64,000 nt of DNA, taken from Blastocatellia bacterium (GTDB taxonomy: Bacteria; Acidobacteriota; Blastocatellia; Pyrinomonadales; Pyrinomonadaceae). Below the pieces are notes generated by a model, which did not search any database, had not been told where the DNA came from, and worked only from the letters and a program-made list of their open reading frames with translations. The position numbers were made by a program, and so were the translations under genes. Where the stretch lies: contig PMSM01000006.1 in the NCBI GenBank assembly GCA_003168335.1, positions 1 through 64,000 on the forward strand. The letters are read 5' to 3'. Below, piece after piece: positions 34,688-43,058 of this stretch. Position 1 is the first letter of the stretch, and each line of letters begins with the position of its first letter.

Positions 34688-35437
34688 ATGGAGCCAAAAC
34701 GCACCAAGTACGACACGAATCCACTCGACGGAAAAGTCGCGGACCGCGCGGACAAATCGTTCGAATCGCATCCAGGTCCGCCGACGGAAGAAGTGCGCGG
34801 CGGGCCTACGCAGGATATCGGCCGGACTGAAAATGAAGCCGCTCGCGCTCACCCCGAAAGCGAATCGCCAACGCGCCGGATAGATGAAAATTTTGGCAAG
34901 TCTTATCCATCGATCTTTGTTCCGCCCCAAAACGTCTATCAAACTCAGTCGCGCCCATCGGCGACCTACCAGCCGCCGCGCGCGACTGACGCAAGTATTT
35001 ATCAGCCTCCACCAGGACCGCCTCCCAACATCTATCAGCCGCCGCCGCTGCCGATTCATCTGCGATCGACATCGCACACTGTTGCAGGTCTCGGGATTCC
35101 CGAAAGGTGGGCGAATCTACTGCCATACATCCCGGGACACATCGGGGCCGTGGCGTCGGTAGTTGAACTCCTGCTGGTTCCGCGCACTGAAACCCGCGCG
35201 CGTTTTCATGCTGCGCAGGGATTGGCCCTGCAGCTGGCGATCTTGATTTTCACCGGCGTCTTTGGTTTTGTGCATTTGATTTCCGGGAACGGGTTCGGCT
35301 CAGGAATCTTTGGCGCGGCCTCGACGATCTTTCTAATTGTCTCGATGGTTCGCGTCTGGAAGGGAAAGCCTCATCACATTGCTCCCCTGGACGAAGCAAC
35401 TAAGTGGCTGGATGAAAAGATCAAGCCTCGGAAGTAA
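34688..35437 (+). CDS. Membrane protein with proline-rich cytoplasmic region
   Basis: 249 residues. The N-terminal 130 are hydrophilic with repeated IYQPP units (positions about 80-120). Two or three membrane segments follow (about 140-215) in a DUF4870/TIC20-like arrangement, e.g. RARFHAAQGLALQLAILIF; this RFHAxQ phrase is shared by that family. The tail is basic. Function unknown; small proteins of this type are common in Acidobacteriota-like genomes. Confidence 0.7.
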   Translation: MEPKRTKYDTNPLDGKVADRADKSFESHPGPPTEEVRGGPTQDIGRTENEAARAHPESESPTRRIDENFGKSYPSIFVPPQNVYQTQSRPSATYQPPRATDASIYQPPPGPPPNIYQPPPLPIHLRSTSHTVAGLGIPERWANLLPYIPGHIGAVASVVELLLVPRTETRARFHAAQGLALQLAILIFTGVFGFVHLISGNGFGSGIFGAASTIFLIVSMVRVWKGKPHHIAPLDEATKWLDEKIKPRK

Positions 35438-35744
35438 GCGCTGCGCAGAATCAGGGGAATGAACCATATCGGTATTCGAATGAACGGAATTGGAGCATCA
35501 GCGACCTGCGCCGGTACACCCTGAACAATGCGCACGGGAACTGGTATTTACCGGGCGCTCATGCTCAAGGCACGCCAATGGGGCCTTGCCGGAACGCCTT
35601 CAAAAAATAACATCCGCCGGCTCAGTCTCCTTATTCCCGTGGCACTGGGTTTGATTAGCAGGTACGGGGCAAACGCATTCCGCTTATTATCATCAGATGT
35701 GGGGACCCGGACGTTTGCGAAGTGTTTGAGAGGAGTATACGAGA
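35438..35744 (+). other. 307-nt gap upstream of the M48 protease gene
   Basis: No convincing gene or repeat. One short plus-strand frame (35528-35752) lacks a ribosome site and coding character. GAGAGGAG just before 35745 is the Shine-Dalgarno of the next gene. Confidence 0.5.
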
Positions 35745-37175
35745 ATGAATAGACCCAATTATCGCAGCGCGAACAAGTGGCTGGCGTGGCTGATGGCCCT
35801 GGCGATTGTGTCAGTGCCGCTGGCGGTTTTCGCGCAGACGAAGATCGTTTACCACAATAACAAATTCAAACCGACGGATGATGTAAAACTGGGCCGGCAG
35901 GCGGCGGCTGAAGCTGAAAAGCAATTTCCGCTCCTGCGCGACGCGGAAGTTAATGACTATGTCGAAAGAGTTGGCCAGCACCTGGTGGCGTCGATCCCGC
36001 CGGAGTTTCAGCACCCCGAGTTTCGCTATTACTTCAAAGTAATCAACGCCAGAGACATCAATGCCTTTGCCTTACCGGGTGGCCCAATGTACGTCGATCG
36101 CGGCATGATCGAAGCCGCGCACACCGAAGGCGAAATGGCGGGCGTCATGGCCCATGAGTTGAGTCACGTCGCCCTGCGCCACGGGACGGCGCAAGCGACG
36201 AAGGCCCAGAAGTATCAAGTGGGCGCCGGCATTGCGGGCATTCTGGGAACGATTCTGGGTGGGCCCGCACTCGGGCAAGTTGCTCAAGCTCCCTTTGGTG
36301 TCTACTTCCTGAAGTACAGTCGCGAGTACGAAACCGAAGCCGATCTTCTCGGCGCGCGGATCATGGCGAACGCGGGCTATGACCCGCGGGATCTCGCCAA
36401 CATGTTCCGCACGATCGAACAACAGGGCGGCGGCGGTGGCGGCTTCCTCAGCGATCACCCTAGTCCGGAAAATCGCTATGCCCGCATCAACCAGGAAGCA
36501 CAGTATCTTCATGTGAACAATACCATCCGGGACAGCCGCGAATTTCTCGCCATTAAAGAACGTCTGCGCGGTTATCCTCGTGCCCAATCCATGGCCGAGA
36601 TTGCGCAGAGTAGCCGGCGTTATCCAAACCAGGGGAATAATTATCCCAACGGCGATCCTGCTAACTATCCGTCTCCGACACAGGGTCGCATAGAGTACCC
36701 GTCGACACGTTTGCGTAACTATACAGCGCTCGGAGTGGTGAGCCTCAGCGCTCCAGATAACTGGCGTGAGACTTCAGAGCAAGGATCCGTTTGGTTTGCG
36801 CCAAACGGTGGTTACGGCTCGAGCAATGGCCAGGCAGTCTACACCCACGGGGTGAATATCGGCATCGCCCAAACGAACAGCCGCAACCTGCAACAGGCCA
36901 CCAACGAATTCTTGAACGGCTTGCAGCAGGGCAGCGGGAACCTGCGCGCGCGCAGTGGCTATCAACGCACCTCCGTAGCGGGCCGCAATGGGTTATCGAT
37001 TAGTTTGAGCAACACCAATGAAGCGACCGGGCGTCCGGAGGTGGTCAACTTAGTCACCACCTTAATGCAGAATGGTGAGTTGCTGTACATAATCACGGTC
37101 GCTCCGGACAGCGATTACTACAATTATCAGAGTACTTTTCAGAGCATTCTGCGTTCAGTGCAGTTGCACGACTGA
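35745..37175 (+). CDS. Secreted M48-family metalloprotease
   Basis: 476 residues with a signal peptide (about 1-30, ending VFA). The protease domain has H137-E-x-x-H141 (MAHELSHVALRHG) and the third ligand E198 in EYETEADLLG. This is the BepA/YfgC-Oma1 arrangement of periplasmic M48 enzymes. A Gly-rich loop (QQGGGGGGF) and an Asn/Tyr/Pro-rich linker lead to a C-terminal domain (about 320-476) of unknown type, in place of the usual TPR region. Probable role in outer-membrane protein quality control. Confidence 0.92.
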   Translation: MNRPNYRSANKWLAWLMALAIVSVPLAVFAQTKIVYHNNKFKPTDDVKLGRQAAAEAEKQFPLLRDAEVNDYVERVGQHLVASIPPEFQHPEFRYYFKVINARDINAFALPGGPMYVDRGMIEAAHTEGEMAGVMAHELSHVALRHGTAQATKAQKYQVGAGIAGILGTILGGPALGQVAQAPFGVYFLKYSREYETEADLLGARIMANAGYDPRDLANMFRTIEQQGGGGGGFLSDHPSPENRYARINQEAQYLHVNNTIRDSREFLAIKERLRGYPRAQSMAEIAQSSRRYPNQGNNYPNGDPANYPSPTQGRIEYPSTRLRNYTALGVVSLSAPDNWRETSEQGSVWFAPNGGYGSSNGQAVYTHGVNIGIAQTNSRNLQQATNEFLNGLQQGSGNLRARSGYQRTSVAGRNGLSISLSNTNEATGRPEVVNLVTTLMQNGELLYIITVAPDSDYYNYQSTFQSILRSVQLHD

Positions 37176-37188
37176 GGAAGGTCTCGCC

Positions 37189-37217
37189 TTGACACTAGCT
37201 TTCCCCCTCCCTATAGT
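37189..37217 (+). promoter_or_regulatory. Sigma-70-type promoter for rpsT
   Basis: TTGACA at 37189-37194 and TATAGT at 37212-37217 with exactly 17 bp between. It lies 63 nt before the S20 start codon. Confidence 0.75.
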
Positions 37218-37279
37218 CTCTAACTTCGCGCTCGCTGCAGTGTGCAAGCGTCAGAGTTCGAAGTTTACGGAGATTTTGA

Positions 37280-37549
37280 ATGCCTAATCATAAGTCAGCA
37301 GAAAAGCGCGTGCGCCAAAGTGAGCGCCGTCGCCTTATTAATCGCAACAATCGCACAAAGTTGCGCACCTCGATCAAAAAACTTCGCAGCGCCCTCGAGG
37401 GCGGAGACGGGAAGGCGGCCAGTGGGCTGCTACCCATAACTGTTTCCGAGATCGACAGAGCCGTAAAGAAAGGCGCGCTGCATCGCAACGCCGCCGCGCG
37501 GCACAAATCACGTTTGACGGTTCGAGTTACTCAAGCCAACGCAAAGTAA
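37280..37549 (+). CDS. rpsT: 30S ribosomal protein S20
   Basis: 89 residues, highly basic, helical, beginning MPNHKSAEKRVRQSERRR and containing NRTKLRTSIKKLR and KGALHRNAAARHKSRL, all standard S20 features. It is monocistronic between a strong promoter and an intrinsic terminator. S20 binds the 5' domain of 16S rRNA during 30S assembly. Confidence 0.97.
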   Translation: MPNHKSAEKRVRQSERRRLINRNNRTKLRTSIKKLRSALEGGDGKAASGLLPITVSEIDRAVKKGALHRNAAARHKSRLTVRVTQANAK

Positions 37550-37602
37550 GTTGGCTGCGGAACTGCTCGCGTTTCGGGGCGGTCACAAATATTCTTAAGT
37601 TG

Positions 37603-37637
37603 AGGCGGATCGTTACTCGGTCCGCCTTAATTTTTTT
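37603..37637 (+). terminator. Intrinsic terminator of rpsT
   Basis: AGGCGGA...TCCGCCT stem followed by TTAATTTTTTT, 54 nt after the stop codon. Confidence 0.9.
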
Positions 37638-37779
37638 GGCTGGGCGGCTTGGTGAGAGGTTAGCCGGCGATGCGAGACCAAAAGCGATCCACTCAGCCAC
37701 ACGAAACAACGCGAAACACAGGATTTGGTTCGAGTTATTTCGGGTGAGTCCGTGGATCGCCTTTCTGTTGTCATCAGCC

Positions 37780-38778
37780 CTAACTCATCAACTCGCAGAC
37801 GAGCATTTCGACTTGCATACGCGGCGTTGCTTTGGAAGTCTTGATCGCCAGGTCGGCTTCCGCGATGCGCTGAATCCTGCGCGCCACGGTTCGGAAATCG
37901 GATTTGTTAAGCATCGAGAGGTACGCGCCCTGCTTGAAAGGCGGCATGCGGACTTCCTTGAAAATGTCAGCCGGAGAAGCTCCCTGCGACAGGAGTGCTT
38001 TCGCCAGCGCCATGCGCCGGTACGTGCCGGCAATCAAACCGATCAGCATGACCGGCTCGACTCGGTCGTCCAGCAAGTCCCGCAGTGTCTTGAGCGCAGC
38101 CCGGCGATTGCCCGCGATGATATGATCGCTCAGCTCCCAATTCATGTGTTCCCGAGAACGACTGACCAACTCATCAACTAACTCGGCGGTGATCCGACGC
38201 GAGGGCAGGGCGGCCGCGGCCAGCTTGTTCAGTTCGTTCGTCAACATGTGCAGGTCGCTGGTGATGATCTCAAGAATGCGCTGCAGGGCCTGTGGTTCAA
38301 TTTCAACCTGCTGTTTCTTCAGGTGGAACCTGATCCAGGACTGAAGTTCGTTCGTTTTCAGCGGCTGAAACTCAAAAGCCGCGCTCGCCATCAGCGACTT
38401 TGCCAGCTTCTTGCGCTTGTCGAGGTCCTCAGTGGCGAAAATAACAACCGAAGTCTCAACCGGCCGATCGAGATACTTGATCAGCACCTCTTCGTCGGTT
38501 TCCCGGAGCTTGTTGAAATTCCTGATGCGCACCACGCGACGGCTCGACATCATGGGCAGCTGTTCCGCGATCGCGACGGCTGAGCGCACATCGTCGGTCA
38601 ACAGGTTGAATGACGATTCGTTGAATTCGCGCAGCAGCGAGCCATCGAGCGCTTCATCAGCGATCGCGCGCGCGGCTTCGTCGCGGAGATAGGCCTCTGG
38701 GCCGAAAAGGAAATAGACGGGAGCGATCGTGCCCTGCTTCAGCGATTGAGTGAGATCCTTTGGCGACTTAACGGGCAT
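37780..38778 (-). CDS. holA: DNA polymerase III subunit delta
   Basis: 332 residues from the ATG at 38778; upstream codons in frame derive from a palindromic element. The N-terminus PVYFLFGPEAYLRDEA is the delta-subunit version of the AAA+ P-loop (no GKT), followed by RVVRIRNFNKL and a C-terminal helical collar domain. Delta opens the sliding clamp within the clamp loader. lptE lies directly upstream on the same strand, the same order as in many Gram-negative genomes. Confidence 0.92.
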   Translation of the reverse strand: MPVKSPKDLTQSLKQGTIAPVYFLFGPEAYLRDEAARAIADEALDGSLLREFNESSFNLLTDDVRSAVAIAEQLPMMSSRRVVRIRNFNKLRETDEEVLIKYLDRPVETSVVIFATEDLDKRKKLAKSLMASAAFEFQPLKTNELQSWIRFHLKKQQVEIEPQALQRILEIITSDLHMLTNELNKLAAAALPSRRITAELVDELVSRSREHMNWELSDHIIAGNRRAALKTLRDLLDDRVEPVMLIGLIAGTYRRMALAKALLSQGASPADIFKEVRMPPFKQGAYLSMLNKSDFRTVARRIQRIAEADLAIKTSKATPRMQVEMLVCELMS

Positions 38779-38788
38779 GTTGTTTTGA

Positions 38789-38878
38789 TTTGGAGTGCGC
38801 CGGCAACGACGGCGCTTTGGATTGTTGGCGGCCGATCTAAAGCGGCGTCGCGCTTCGCTTTGCCGCCGCACTCCAAAG
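38789..38878. repeat. TTTGGAGTGCG intergenic palindromic element, copy 5
   Basis: TTTGGAGTGCGCCGGCAACG, an inner CTAAAGCGGCGTCGCGC, and GCCGCACTCCAAA. It fills the lptE-holA gap (minus strand), 2 nt from the lptE stop and 10 nt from the holA start. Confidence 0.85.
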
Positions 38879-38880
38879 AT

Positions 38881-39429
38881 TTATTTGTCTTCCTTAACTC
38901 CGAACCCATTAATCAAAGTCGAAACGACCGATTCGGCAAAGCTGCGCGCCATCCGTTGCACTGCCGGGTCTTCTTCGTTAAAGAAGTTGCGCGGGTCATT
39001 GGCGAATTCGAACTCGCCACGAAAAACAAAATTCTGATTGTCATAGAGCACGCGGTTGTCGTGCTGATCGCGCACGGTCACCGCCGCCGTGATAGTGACT
39101 TCAAAGATGCGGGCACGGCCTTTGTCATCCAACAAGACCCCTGAGAAACCAAAGCTCTTGACCACCCCGTCAATCACCGCGTCGGCGCCTTCGCGCTCGC
39201 TTTGCACGCGCAGTCCGTGACCGCGGTGAATCAGCTCGTTCATCACGGCCTCGGTAAAGCGATGCTCGATCTTGAAGCGCAGCGCGTTGTTCTGAAAGGC
39301 CGGCACCGCGACGGTCTTGATATACGAAGGTAGTTGGCTCTTCGTCACCGGCTTGTAGCATTCGGTAAAGCCGGAAACGATTAGCAGGAGGACGGGTAGT
39401 GAAAGCAAACGTAGAATTCGGAACATCAA
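38881..39429 (-). CDS. lptE: LptE-like LPS-assembly lipoprotein
   Basis: 182 residues. A hydrophobic N-terminus runs to C24; the lipobox (GFTEC) is poor, because family members usually have LxGC. The body is LptE-like: IKTVAVPAFQNNALRFKIEHRFTEAV, and an alternating-strand region ending ITAAVTVRDQHDNRVLY. LptE plugs the LptD barrel that inserts LPS. Identification rests on fold pattern, length and its position next to holA rather than on strict motifs. It implies an outer membrane with LPS, in line with the O-antigen genes nearby. Confidence 0.8.
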   Translation of the reverse strand: MMFRILRLLSLPVLLLIVSGFTECYKPVTKSQLPSYIKTVAVPAFQNNALRFKIEHRFTEAVMNELIHRGHGLRVQSEREGADAVIDGVVKSFGFSGVLLDDKGRARIFEVTITAAVTVRDQHDNRVLYDNQNFVFRGEFEFANDPRNFFNEEDPAVQRMARSFAESVVSTLINGFGVKEDK

Positions 39430-39538
39430 AGCTTTCTCTTTCTCAGAAACAATGCTGGATGTTTGCTCAACCAGAGTCCTGATATTCGGTCTGCGATCTT
39501 AGAAAGTCTATTCGAGGCAGAACAAGTTTAGCATTTTC

Positions 39539-39677
39539 AGCCGCGTTCACGCGGCTTTCCCGAAGAGTTCCCAGCCCGCTTCAGCGGGCTTCTCGATTAT
39601 GCTTGAAGCGCCACCCAAAGCACGCTGAGGCGCGCTATTGAATTGATACGCCGCCTCCCAGCGCTCAAAGCGCTGGG
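39539..39677. repeat. Cluster of three short palindromes
   Basis: AGCCGCGTTCACGCGGCT, AGCCCGCTTCAGCGGGCT and CCCAGCGCTCAAAGCGCTGGG lie within 140 bp in the divergent gap between lptE and the VOC gene. The remainder of 39430-39920 shows no gene. Confidence 0.75.
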
Positions 39678-39920
39678 CTGGAAACGCTGTGGCGAAAGCC
39701 GTCTGAGGCCGGCTCAACCGCCCGGCAGTCTTTTCAAATATGCTCGCTGGATCCGGCGGACCATTCGAGCTTCGCGATTGTCGCGCAAGGCGGGCGTGGT
39801 CGCAAGCTATCGCAGACAAATACTCTTGATAACGAACTAAAACACGGTATTATGACTTGCCAGAGTTCATCTCATCGTCATCCTGGAAATCAGGGAGGTG
39901 ACACAACGAGGAGCAAAACC

Positions 39921-40325
39921 GTGGGCACCCCAATACCAATTGGCCCGAGCCTGTCGCGCATCGGCCAAATCTTCGTCAACGTGCATGACCTCGATCGGGC
40001 GATCGCTTTCTATCGCGACGTGTTGGGAATGAAGTTTTTGTTTGAGGCACCGCCAAACATGGCCTTCTTCGATTGTGGCGGCATCCGTCTGATGTTGGGC
40101 GTGCCGGACCGGCCCGAACTGGATCATCCAGCCTCGATCATCTACTACAAGGTGGACGACATCGAGCGCGTCTATCAAATCTTCAACGCGCGCGGCGTCG
40201 AGTTCGTCGTCAAACCTCATCTGGTAGCGCCCATGCCGACATATGATCTGTGGCTGGCCGACTTTCGCGACTCGGAAGGAAATTTTCTGGCGTTAATGAG
40301 CGAAGTGCCGCGCTCAGTTGCGTGA
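39921..40325 (+). CDS. VOC/glyoxalase-family protein
   Basis: 134 residues if started at the GTG at 39921 (GAGGAG six nt upstream); an ATG at 39852 would add an unstructured 23-residue lead. It contains two beta-alpha-beta-beta-beta units: IGQIFVNVHDLDRAIAFYRD and SIIYYKVDDIERVYQIFNARG. Metal ligands are plausibly the His in FVNVHDL and a Glu near the end (DSEGNFLALM). The family includes glyoxalase I, dioxygenases and resistance proteins; the substrate is unknown. The next gene starts 12 nt later. Confidence 0.85.
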   Translation: MGTPIPIGPSLSRIGQIFVNVHDLDRAIAFYRDVLGMKFLFEAPPNMAFFDCGGIRLMLGVPDRPELDHPASIIYYKVDDIERVYQIFNARGVEFVVKPHLVAPMPTYDLWLADFRDSEGNFLALMSEVPRSVA

Positions 40326-40337
40326 TTGCGTGAAACC

Positions 40338-41030
40338 ATGCCCGCGACTCCTCCTGATCTACCGAAGCTCATCTCTATGCTCGCGGCGCATTACGGTAAG
40401 CCGAGGTCCCCAATCACGACAGATCCATTCGAGCTGATCCTGCTCGAAAATGTTGCTTACCTGGTCAGCGACGAACGGCGCGAGGAAGCCTTCACGACAC
40501 TGCGCCAATACGCCGGCACAAAGCCCCACGAGATCCTTTCGGCCGCGGACGAAAGTATTCTAAAAGCGACCAGGCTTGGCGGTATGCACCCGGAGCAACG
40601 CGTGAACCGTCTGCGTGAAATTGCTTTGATTGCGATGAATGAATTTGACGGCGACCTCAGGCAGGTCTTGAAGCTGCCTTTACCAAAAGCCAAACAGGCG
40701 CTGCGAAAGTTTTCCAGCATCGGCGAACCCAGCGCTGAAAAGATTCTCCTCTTCACCCGCAGTTATCCGGTGCTCGGTTTGGATTCGAACGGGTTGCGGG
40801 TGCTGGTGCGTTTAGGTTTTGGCGAAGAAAAGAAGAACTACACGGCGACGTATCGCGCGGTTCAGGAAGCAATCAGGGATCAATTGAAGCAAAACTATGA
40901 CTGGCTAATCAGTGCCCACATTCTGCTCCGGCAACATGGAAAAGAACTGTGTAAGACGAACGCGCCGTTGTGCGGGAAGTGCCCGGTGAAGAAGAGATGT
41001 GCGTACTTTATGACACGAGAATCAAGGTGA
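40338..41030 (+). CDS. Endonuclease III-like HhH-GPD DNA glycosylase with Fe-S loop
   Basis: 230 residues from the ATG at 40338. An HhH-GPD fold with FSSIGEPSAEKILLF in the hairpin position (a Lys is retained, though the usual LPGVGxKTA is altered) and LDSNGLRVLVRLGFG carrying the conserved Asp. The C-terminal C-x6-C-x2-C-x5-C (CKTNAPLCGKCPVKKRC) is the [4Fe-4S] loop of endonuclease III. Probably removes oxidised or mismatched bases. The unusual hairpin makes it a divergent branch, so I do not assign nth. Confidence 0.85.
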   Translation: MPATPPDLPKLISMLAAHYGKPRSPITTDPFELILLENVAYLVSDERREEAFTTLRQYAGTKPHEILSAADESILKATRLGGMHPEQRVNRLREIALIAMNEFDGDLRQVLKLPLPKAKQALRKFSSIGEPSAEKILLFTRSYPVLGLDSNGLRVLVRLGFGEEKKNYTATYRAVQEAIRDQLKQNYDWLISAHILLRQHGKELCKTNAPLCGKCPVKKRCAYFMTRESR

Positions 41031-41040
41031 AGAGGACCGG

Positions 41041-41145
41041 CGTTCTCTGCGTCTTCTCTGCGAACTCGGCGTCTCTGCGGTGAATCTTTTCAAAGCCAGT
41101 TCACCACAGAGACGCAGAGAACGCCGGGTTGCGCAGAGAAAGACA
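41041..41145. repeat. CTCTGCG-type long inverted repeat, copy 3
   Basis: The left arm CGTTCTCTGCGTCTTCTCTG... through CGTCTCTGCGGTGA is mirrored by TCACCACAGAGACGCAGAGA... It lies between convergent genes and could terminate both. Confidence 0.85.
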
Positions 41146-41152
41146 ATCATGA

Positions 41153-42685
41153 TCACCCACTCACGTGTTCGCGCGTCTGCCTCTCAACCACCAAACTCAA
41201 ACCCATGATCAGATAAAAAAGCATTACCACTTCGGAATCGCCCCAGTTGTAATGAACGACGCCACTACACATGAAACCAACAAGTCCGCCCAGCGCCCCC
41301 AGAACAATTCCCCGCTCCATCCAATCTTCATTCGGCACCCGGCGCCTTACTCGCCACAGCGAGCGCGCATAGGTCCCCAGCAGAATCAGCCAGACAATCA
41401 GCGCCGGCACTCCGCGCTCGAGCGCGATCTGCAGATAATCCGAATGCATGTGGCCCATCGGCATCCGACCGTTGTCGAACAATCCCCACTCGCGCCAGTG
41501 CGCCTTGATTGAATCCATGCCGACGCCCACCAGCAGGTGCCGCGGATTACTAATCAACAGATGAAAGCCGTCGTGCCAGGTGCGCTGGCGCCAGACGATT
41601 GAATCGTCCTTTTGATCAAAAAAGCCGACGTTACGCTTTTGTTGCAACACAAATAATCCGGCGAGGATCACCGGCAACGCGCACAGGCCCAGCACGATTA
41701 GCATCCGCCGGCTGACATTAAGCGCGGTGATCAAGGTCGCGGAGACCAGCAGCGAAAGCCAGGACGCCCGGGTGACGCTTAGCAGCAATGCTACGCCCAT
41801 CCCCACGATCGCCAGGGCCAGCAGCGCGCCGTTTCGGCTGCGCTTTCTGGGCAGAGCAATGAAGAGACCAATCGTCAGCGAGGCGATCAACTGCAAACTC
41901 TCAGCATAGGTCGTCCAGTGGTTGTAAAAACCGGTCGCGCGCCAGTCGCGACCCTTGGTCCAGCGCTCGATGCCGAGTTGCTCTTCCGGTGTCACCCCCG
42001 CGTGCAACTGTCCGCGCGGCACCTCGAGCACGGCGACCCACTCAACCCGATACACCTTGATCTTCGCCGGCCCCGCCTGCGGAGACCGATTCAGAGCCTC
42101 TACCAGATCCTGCAGACTGCGCAATGGCCGGCCATCAACTTCTTCCAGCGTGTCGCCACTGAGAATTGGAATTGTCTCAGTCTTCGCGCGTGAGACACGC
42201 TTCGCGTCGTTAAGCGGGCTGTTGCCGCTGACTCCGTATACTTTCACCCCGCTCCCAAACGCGTACTGGCCAAAGGTGTAGCAGACATTGACCATGCACG
42301 CCGCGATGAGCACGATCACCAGCGCCCGCAAGATTCGACGCGTGCGCACGTTCTCGGCAAACAAGTAGAAGATAGTGAACAGGCTCGCCTGCCGCAGTTT
42401 GCCGATTGAAACCACCGGTTCGTAAGACAGGAATGCGGCCAGGCCGGTGAGCACAAAAAAACCGAACATGGGATAGTCGAGCGGCGTGCGATCGACTTTC
42501 GGGCGCGGCCAAACCGTAAAGCGCAAAACCCAGAACAGTAGTCCGAGCATCCAGGCCGTCTGCGTCGCGGCAATAGAATTCGGCGCGGCGATGACGAACA
42601 GAAACAAAAAGCCGAGAGTCGCGCGCTCCAGCCACATGGCCAGTGGGCCAGTAGTGGTTGCGGATGATTTGACGTTCGCGTTCAC
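41153..42685 (-). CDS. O-antigen ligase family protein with embedded PDZ-like segment
   Basis: About 510 residues from the GTG at 42685 (an ATG at 42637 is possible); further upstream in-frame codons belong to a mobile repeat. Ten or more membrane spans. The Wzy_C/O-antigen-ligase signature is present: GFYNHWTTYAESLQL, SVTRASWLSLL, and HMHSDYLQIALERGVPAL in the large periplasmic loop. Between spans 4 and 5 (about residues 170-225) lies SGDTLEEVDGRPLRSLQDLV followed by KIKVYR, which looks like a PDZ core. That is unusual for this family. It joins O-antigen or other glycans to a lipid or protein acceptor. Confidence 0.85.
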   Translation of the reverse strand: MNANVKSSATTTGPLAMWLERATLGFLFLFVIAAPNSIAATQTAWMLGLLFWVLRFTVWPRPKVDRTPLDYPMFGFFVLTGLAAFLSYEPVVSIGKLRQASLFTIFYLFAENVRTRRILRALVIVLIAACMVNVCYTFGQYAFGSGVKVYGVSGNSPLNDAKRVSRAKTETIPILSGDTLEEVDGRPLRSLQDLVEALNRSPQAGPAKIKVYRVEWVAVLEVPRGQLHAGVTPEEQLGIERWTKGRDWRATGFYNHWTTYAESLQLIASLTIGLFIALPRKRSRNGALLALAIVGMGVALLLSVTRASWLSLLVSATLITALNVSRRMLIVLGLCALPVILAGLFVLQQKRNVGFFDQKDDSIVWRQRTWHDGFHLLISNPRHLLVGVGMDSIKAHWREWGLFDNGRMPMGHMHSDYLQIALERGVPALIVWLILLGTYARSLWRVRRRVPNEDWMERGIVLGALGGLVGFMCSGVVHYNWGDSEVVMLFYLIMGLSLVVERQTREHVSG

Positions 42686-42705
42686 AGTTTCAGAGTAGCA
42701 TTGTT

Positions 42706-42943
42706 CAATGAGCCGCGAAGCGTCGGCAGGAAGCAGCCCCGGGCGCCAGCCTGGGGTAGGACACATAAAAGAGGTTCGAAGCCCCGGAGGGGCGACAGAC
42801 CTCTCGAAGATTCCGACGGCCTGATGATTTGTTTCTCTTCAAATCATCTGTCGCCCGCTTCGCGGGCTCACAGGTCAATATTGCTGACTGATCCCCGGGC
42901 TTACGCCCGGGGCTAAATTCTGCCGCCGCTTCGCGGCTCATTG
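42706..42943. mobile_element. 238-bp MITE-like element with 17-bp inverted ends
   Basis: CAATGAGCCGCGAAGCG at the left and its exact complement CGCTTCGCGGCTCATTG at the right. Inside are CCCCGGAGGGGC, GCCCGCTTCGCGGGC and CCCCGGGCTTACGCCCGGGG palindromes and an AAATCATC / GATGATTT pair. There is no coding capacity. It lies upstream of the ligase gene. The rest of 42686-43058 shows nothing further. Confidence 0.8.
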
Positions 42944-43058
42944 AGTGCTTCCCCCTTAGCCCCATATCACGTCCGCTTGCAAAGCTGATCTTTCATAACC
43001 CCGTCGAAACACTTAGAATCATCGAGCTCGGATTATATTCGACTCTGACGGAAACCAC

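Noticed and set aside
35528-35752. 74-codon gene upstream of the M48 protease
   Set aside because: No ribosome site and no protein-like pattern; overlaps the next gene's start.
39547-39819. 90-codon minus-strand gene
   Set aside because: It consists of palindromic repeats read through in one frame.
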